From contig KN889078.1 of the NCBI GenBank assembly GCA_000934455.1, positions 50,909-74,699 on the forward strand: a stretch of 23,791 nucleotides of DNA, in the 5' to 3' direction. A program made the position numbers and the translations under genes. This DNA is from Apostichopus parvimensis. Its lineage: Eukaryota; Echinodermata; Holothuroidea; Aspidochirotida; Stichopodidae. This document shows positions 19,661 through 23,791 of this stretch, in pieces. The number at the start of each line of letters is the position of its first letter. Positions within the stretch are counted from its first letter, which is position 1. The notes under the pieces are model-generated. The model did not search any database. It had not been told where the DNA came from and worked only from the letters and a program-made list of their open reading frames with translations.

Positions 19661-21260
19661 TAATACCAATGAGGACTCACGACATGTTTGGAATACGGTG
19701 TAATTCGCAACGATGAGTAAAAAATCGGTCGAACTTGTTGTGAATTTAATTGAATTACATTTTAAAATAATGGGTCATATTTCTTGGAAACTTCACCCAA
19801 AACAATTCCCAAAATCTTAACAAAGGCACACGCAAAATTTAAATTCATAGAAACAGATATCTGGTTTTCAAATGTAAAAAACTTGTTTCAATTTGTGCAA
19901 CAAGCTGTATAAGGCTGTACTCACACATGTGCATGGTATATCCGGAATTGCTCAAGGTTACGTTCAGTACAATGTTTTGTGTTTGATCAAACAATTTTAC
20001 CAGAGAAAAGAAGCCATTTTGTTTTTTACATATAAAGAACAGTAAAAATATCAACTCAACTAAAGTGACGTATTTTATTTTACTATTGTTTTTTTTTATT
20101 AATTTATTAATTGATTGCTTTTGCTTTTAACTTGCCAATTGAGATATAACTTTTATATATCTGTATGGTCATTGTGTGTAGCAAATGTCGAAATATAGAT
20201 ATATATTTTTAAGTCATTTTCAGTTAAAATAGAGCATTTGTTCTGATTGACGTAAATGCACAGATATCGACGTTTATGGTTAGTCCAAATTTATGTCTTC
20301 CCCCTTGTCAAACTATTAATCTTAATTTCATTTTATAGTTTAATATTTAGTCAAAACAATTTAAAGTCAGAGAATAATGAGTTAAAGGGATATTTCCGTA
20401 GCAGACAATGTAACATTTATCTTTATTACAAAAAAAAAGGTCCACACTGTTAGTTGAAAATCACATCTCAAGAGTTTTTTTTACCTAACTCGAGATGTGG
20501 TTTATGCAATGTGATTGTTTTTTTGCTCCCGGAAGTTGATCACTGTGGTTGGTCTGTGATGTCACCATTGCGGATGATCTTCAAAAGTTCCACTGACCTA
20601 AGATTATTTTCTTGTTAATTTACTCTTGAAGTGGGATACTTTTGGAATATTTTATGTAGATTTCAATTTCTCTGAATTTAGAATTTTGACAAAATGCAAC
20701 ATTTTTGTGGAAACATTATTTCCTCTGTGAAAGATAGAGTCAGATACTCTAATTAAAAATCAAATTCAGCTGAACTGCTGTGGTGACATTTACGTTAGTG
20801 TTGCCAGATGCACGGTCACAGAATATCACCAAATTTGACCCCCAAAAACTTGTAATTCGTTAACAACACATGGTGCACCTGAATATCCCATTAATAGATC
20901 TATTGGTTAAAAATGTAAACATTGAAACATGAAAAAGTCTTTTTTACTTCTTAAATTTGCATATTCAAAAGTCAGCCATTTCTCTATCGTTCATAATGAA
21001 TCACTACAGAAGTTTTATGGCTATGTTTTTATGCTATTACTATTGTAAATATAGTCATAGCCGCAAAACATTAAAGAGCATACATTTCATTTCAGTCAAG
21101 ACTAATTTTGCTTTATTTCAATCACATTTTCATCAATACCTGAGATTTATGAAGACTCCACTATGTTTCGGAAATTGCTCATAAATTATTCATCCAATTA
21201 ACGTGTTTGTAAGACAGTACAACATGTAGTACGAGAGCAATCAGCTTACATTTCAAATCG
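19661..21260. other. Intergenic or 3' UTR stretch, no gene seen
   Basis: AT-rich DNA without recognisable coding sequence. A hairpin of CACATCTC (20462-20469) with GAGATGTG (20492-20499) is present. Frames of 65-75 codons here look accidental. Confidence 0.55.
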
Positions 21261-21613
21261 TATAATACTACTATATCGTATGCATATGCATGTGTATAAT
21301 GGAGGTATCTGTATCTCTATATACTATACTATACTATAATCTTATGCATATGCATGTGCATAATTGAGGTATCTGTATCTCTAATACTATACTATAATCT
21401 TATGAATATGCATGTGTATAATAGAGGTATCTGTATCTCTAATACTACTCTATATTCTTATGCATAAGCATGTGTACAATGGAGGTATCTGTATCTCTGA
21501 TACTATACTATAATCTAATGCATATGCATGTGTAATAGAGGTATCTGTATCTCTTATACTATTATAGTCCTATGCATATGCATGTGTTTAATAGAGGTAT
21601 CTGTATCTCTACA
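21261..21613 (+). repeat. Six-copy minisatellite, 56-64 bp unit
   Basis: GAGGTATCTGTATCTCT starts at 21302, 21366, 21424, 21482, 21538 and 21594 (spacings 64, 58, 58, 56, 56). Each unit reads ATACTATACTATAATCTT, then ATGCATATGCAT (a 12-bp palindrome, exact in four of six units), then GTGTATAATA and the GAGGTATC block. The 64-bp spacing between the first two blocks comes from extra ACTAT units. Copies are very similar, so the array is fairly recent or kept uniform. Confidence 0.97.
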
Positions 21614-23791
21614 CAACATCTCTTCAGAAATATTATCCAACCTAGAGATTATTTCTCTAACTAAGATTTCAATATATCACACTAGGTCACCGTCCTAGAT
21701 TTGTAAATTTTTTCCATGAAATAAAAGTCGATGATAAAGTAAAGTGTATAATTCGATTCTATTCTCAACATATTTTGTGACCTGGAAATTGGTTTCATAT
21801 CAGAGTATATCATCAAATGTGGTAAGACAATCAGTTGAAAAACGAATGTTTGTAATTTTAAAAATTTTTACAAAAAAAAAGGCTGAGCGGTCCGGATAAC
21901 TTGGTCAGGTTAATATTGTTCACTGACATGTCTTGAACGGAATATCCTGGTGCAACATTCAACAAATCTAGATGCTTTATAAAGAACACTAACGCATTCT
22001 ACACGTCTAATTTACTAAATAATCTCTTCTCAATATCTTGTTTTTAACTCTAATTATCAGTATTTTTTCAAGTTATTCATTTTTTTGGCCAGATAACTTG
22101 TCGATCACTTTAGAATATGCATTCGACTTATATTGAAGCGTAGGCCTATATCAAACGTATTTAAAAGCTGACGTAATTTAATATGTGAATTGAAATGCGA
22201 CCTGATTTAAATGATACTTTAGAAAGTTACCGTACTAAATATTTGGTTCCACATGCGTCATCATTAGCTAGTATGTCCAATAAAAGTTACAACATATATA
22301 TATATATATATGAATTACATATATATGAATACACCTTATTAGGACTCATTTGTAAGTGTATGTTAGTTCACTTTCTATGTACAATTAAATGTCCTCAGTT
22401 ACAGAAGTCAATTATTACACTTATGAAATTACAGTAAGTCTTCGAAATACAACGATCGTCTCGAAACACTCAACAATTAAGATCAAAATGTTCCAAGAAT
22501 ATCACATTTTTTAATTGATACAATGAAATGTGACACAATATTTGATTCCAAAACACGTCATAGTTATATTGTATGTCATTAGACGTGTAATGACTCACTC
22601 GTTTAAGTGCAGCAGATATCTTAAACTCGCCTCCTATTATGTACATGTAATAAATGCCATTTACTTGAGGGATTTAAAACCTTCTTTTAAGAAATTATCC
22701 GAATGACTTTATCGAATTCTCATTTCATATGTTTTAAGTAGCATCGTATATACGATATTGCCCTAAAGCAATTGAAAATTGAGAACCCTAAATATACCAC
22801 AAACATGTGCAAACATTTCTCTCAAATGTTGTATGAAATGACAGGATTGGATAGCTTGGCTGCTTGTTAGTGTCAATACATGCGTGCGTGAATCTTAAAA
22901 TAGTACACACGCAATCACGTATTACAATTGTGAAATTAAGAAACAAATCAAGAGTACATTTTCAGTGCATAAATATATCTTTTCCCTCTTTTTTCTTCTT
23001 TCCTTGCATTTTGTTTTGTGGGCCTAATATGGAAGAATGAACTTGAAAGAAAAGTGTTCAGCAGAGGCTGATATGGACAAGCTATACAATATGCCTTCAT
23101 ATTGAACTTGCATACCGCACAGATTCTTAAATCAAATGACAAAAATAATAATAAGAAGAATAAGACACTTTCCGCATGGGAAGTATAATCTTATCATCTC
23201 AAATCACATGTTTTTTACGATGAATTAAAACTTTTTTATGCACAGCTGGTGTTTTATTGATTGATTTATTTATATTTTGACACTAATTGGTTAAAACGAA
23301 TGTCAAGAAAGAACAATGTTAGTGAACTTATTCAACTCGCAATATTCATTTTGAATTGTCATTGCGTAAGGCTTATTATATAGTTACATATATTTGTTGC
23401 AACCTTGTCACAAACCTTGAAGGTAAATTTGTTTAATGTTGACTTTGAAACATGCTGATATTTTTTTAAAGGTTTTAAGCATCGGTATTAATGTAAACTG
23501 TAAGATTATACAATATTCATATTATGTTCGCGAGAGGACACGTGATGAGATTGATTACAATGGAAACACAACCAATTTCAAGCTGTTAATCACCATTAGA
23601 TCTAAAGGTTTGAAATATTCCACTCTTTTAACGTTTGACATTTAATCTGTTAATTTAATCAGTGATCGACAAATATCCAGTCAAATTTTGTATTTACGTC
23701 CAATGTAACAATCATTCATTACTCGCTAAAATAAAGGAGGTGTCTTGGTATTTAACTAAGGTTGACGTGCGGTCAAAATACTAAAGATGTG
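21614..23791. other. Intergenic stretch to window end, no gene seen
   Basis: AT-rich DNA with an (AT)n tract at about 22293-22312 and AATAAA hexamers at 21720 and 22279. Reading frames of 64-80 codons are unremarkable. No transposon ends or RNA genes were recognised. Confidence 0.55.

Noticed and set aside
1..23791. tRNA, rRNA, snRNA or CRISPR array
   Set aside because: No tRNA box A/box B pair or cloverleaf, no rRNA core sequence, and no array of identical repeats with unique spacers was noticed. The minisatellites have diverged units without true spacers.

Overview
The window reads as AT-rich animal nuclear DNA with one clear gene. The gene is an uninterrupted reading frame on the + strand (17837-19321) for a class A aminergic G-protein-coupled receptor. 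Its closest resemblance is to D1-like dopamine receptors, particularly the invertebrate Dop1R1 type. Non-coding DNA full of microsatellites, minisatellites, homopolymer G/C runs and degraded transposon ends points to a marine invertebrate. The repeat ends (CAGTGGCGGGATTACG, CAGGGGCGTATCCAGG) remind me of echinoderm genomes, possibly sea cucumber. That assignment comes from memory of repeat style and of the receptor, not from a search.

Layout. Positions 1-2270 hold a transposon-end remnant (60-143), a CA microsatellite, G/C runs, a loose cluster of CRE-like TGACGT sites (833-1559) and a 28-bp GCAT palindrome (2270-2297). Positions 2298-5418 are mostly featureless apart from a strong G-quadruplex motif (3638-3660). 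Positions 5419-9838 are repeat-dense: a doubled poly-C block (5419-5583), a multi-hairpin (6189-6338), two arrays of one 34-41 bp minisatellite (6727-6824 and 7307-7456), a possible MITE (7658-7905), and a nest of elements between inverted CAGGNGCGTATCCAGG ends (7931-9833). That nest contains a separate 0.4-kb insertion flanked by a 12-bp direct repeat (8581-9003). Positions 9840-17560 are sparse, with a GAGTAC cluster (11285-11377), a three-copy 71-79 bp tandem repeat (12789-13012) and polypyrimidine tracts. The receptor and its probable upstream signals occupy about 17563-19321. Downstream lie a second, larger GAGTAC cluster (19466-19660), a six-copy 56-64 bp minisatellite (21261-21613) and plain AT-rich sequence to the end.

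The receptor keeps every feature expected of a working amine-binding, G-protein-coupling protein: Asp3.32, three TM5 serines, CWxP, DRY, NPxxY and the sodium-site residues. Its oddity is a second extracellular loop about 70 residues longer than that of human D1. A 195-nt GT...AG segment inside that loop would, if spliced out, keep the frame and bring the loop close to normal size. Short upstream ORFs, one overlapping the receptor start, suggest possible translational control. No RNA gene, CRISPR array, intact transposase or second protein-coding gene could be supported.
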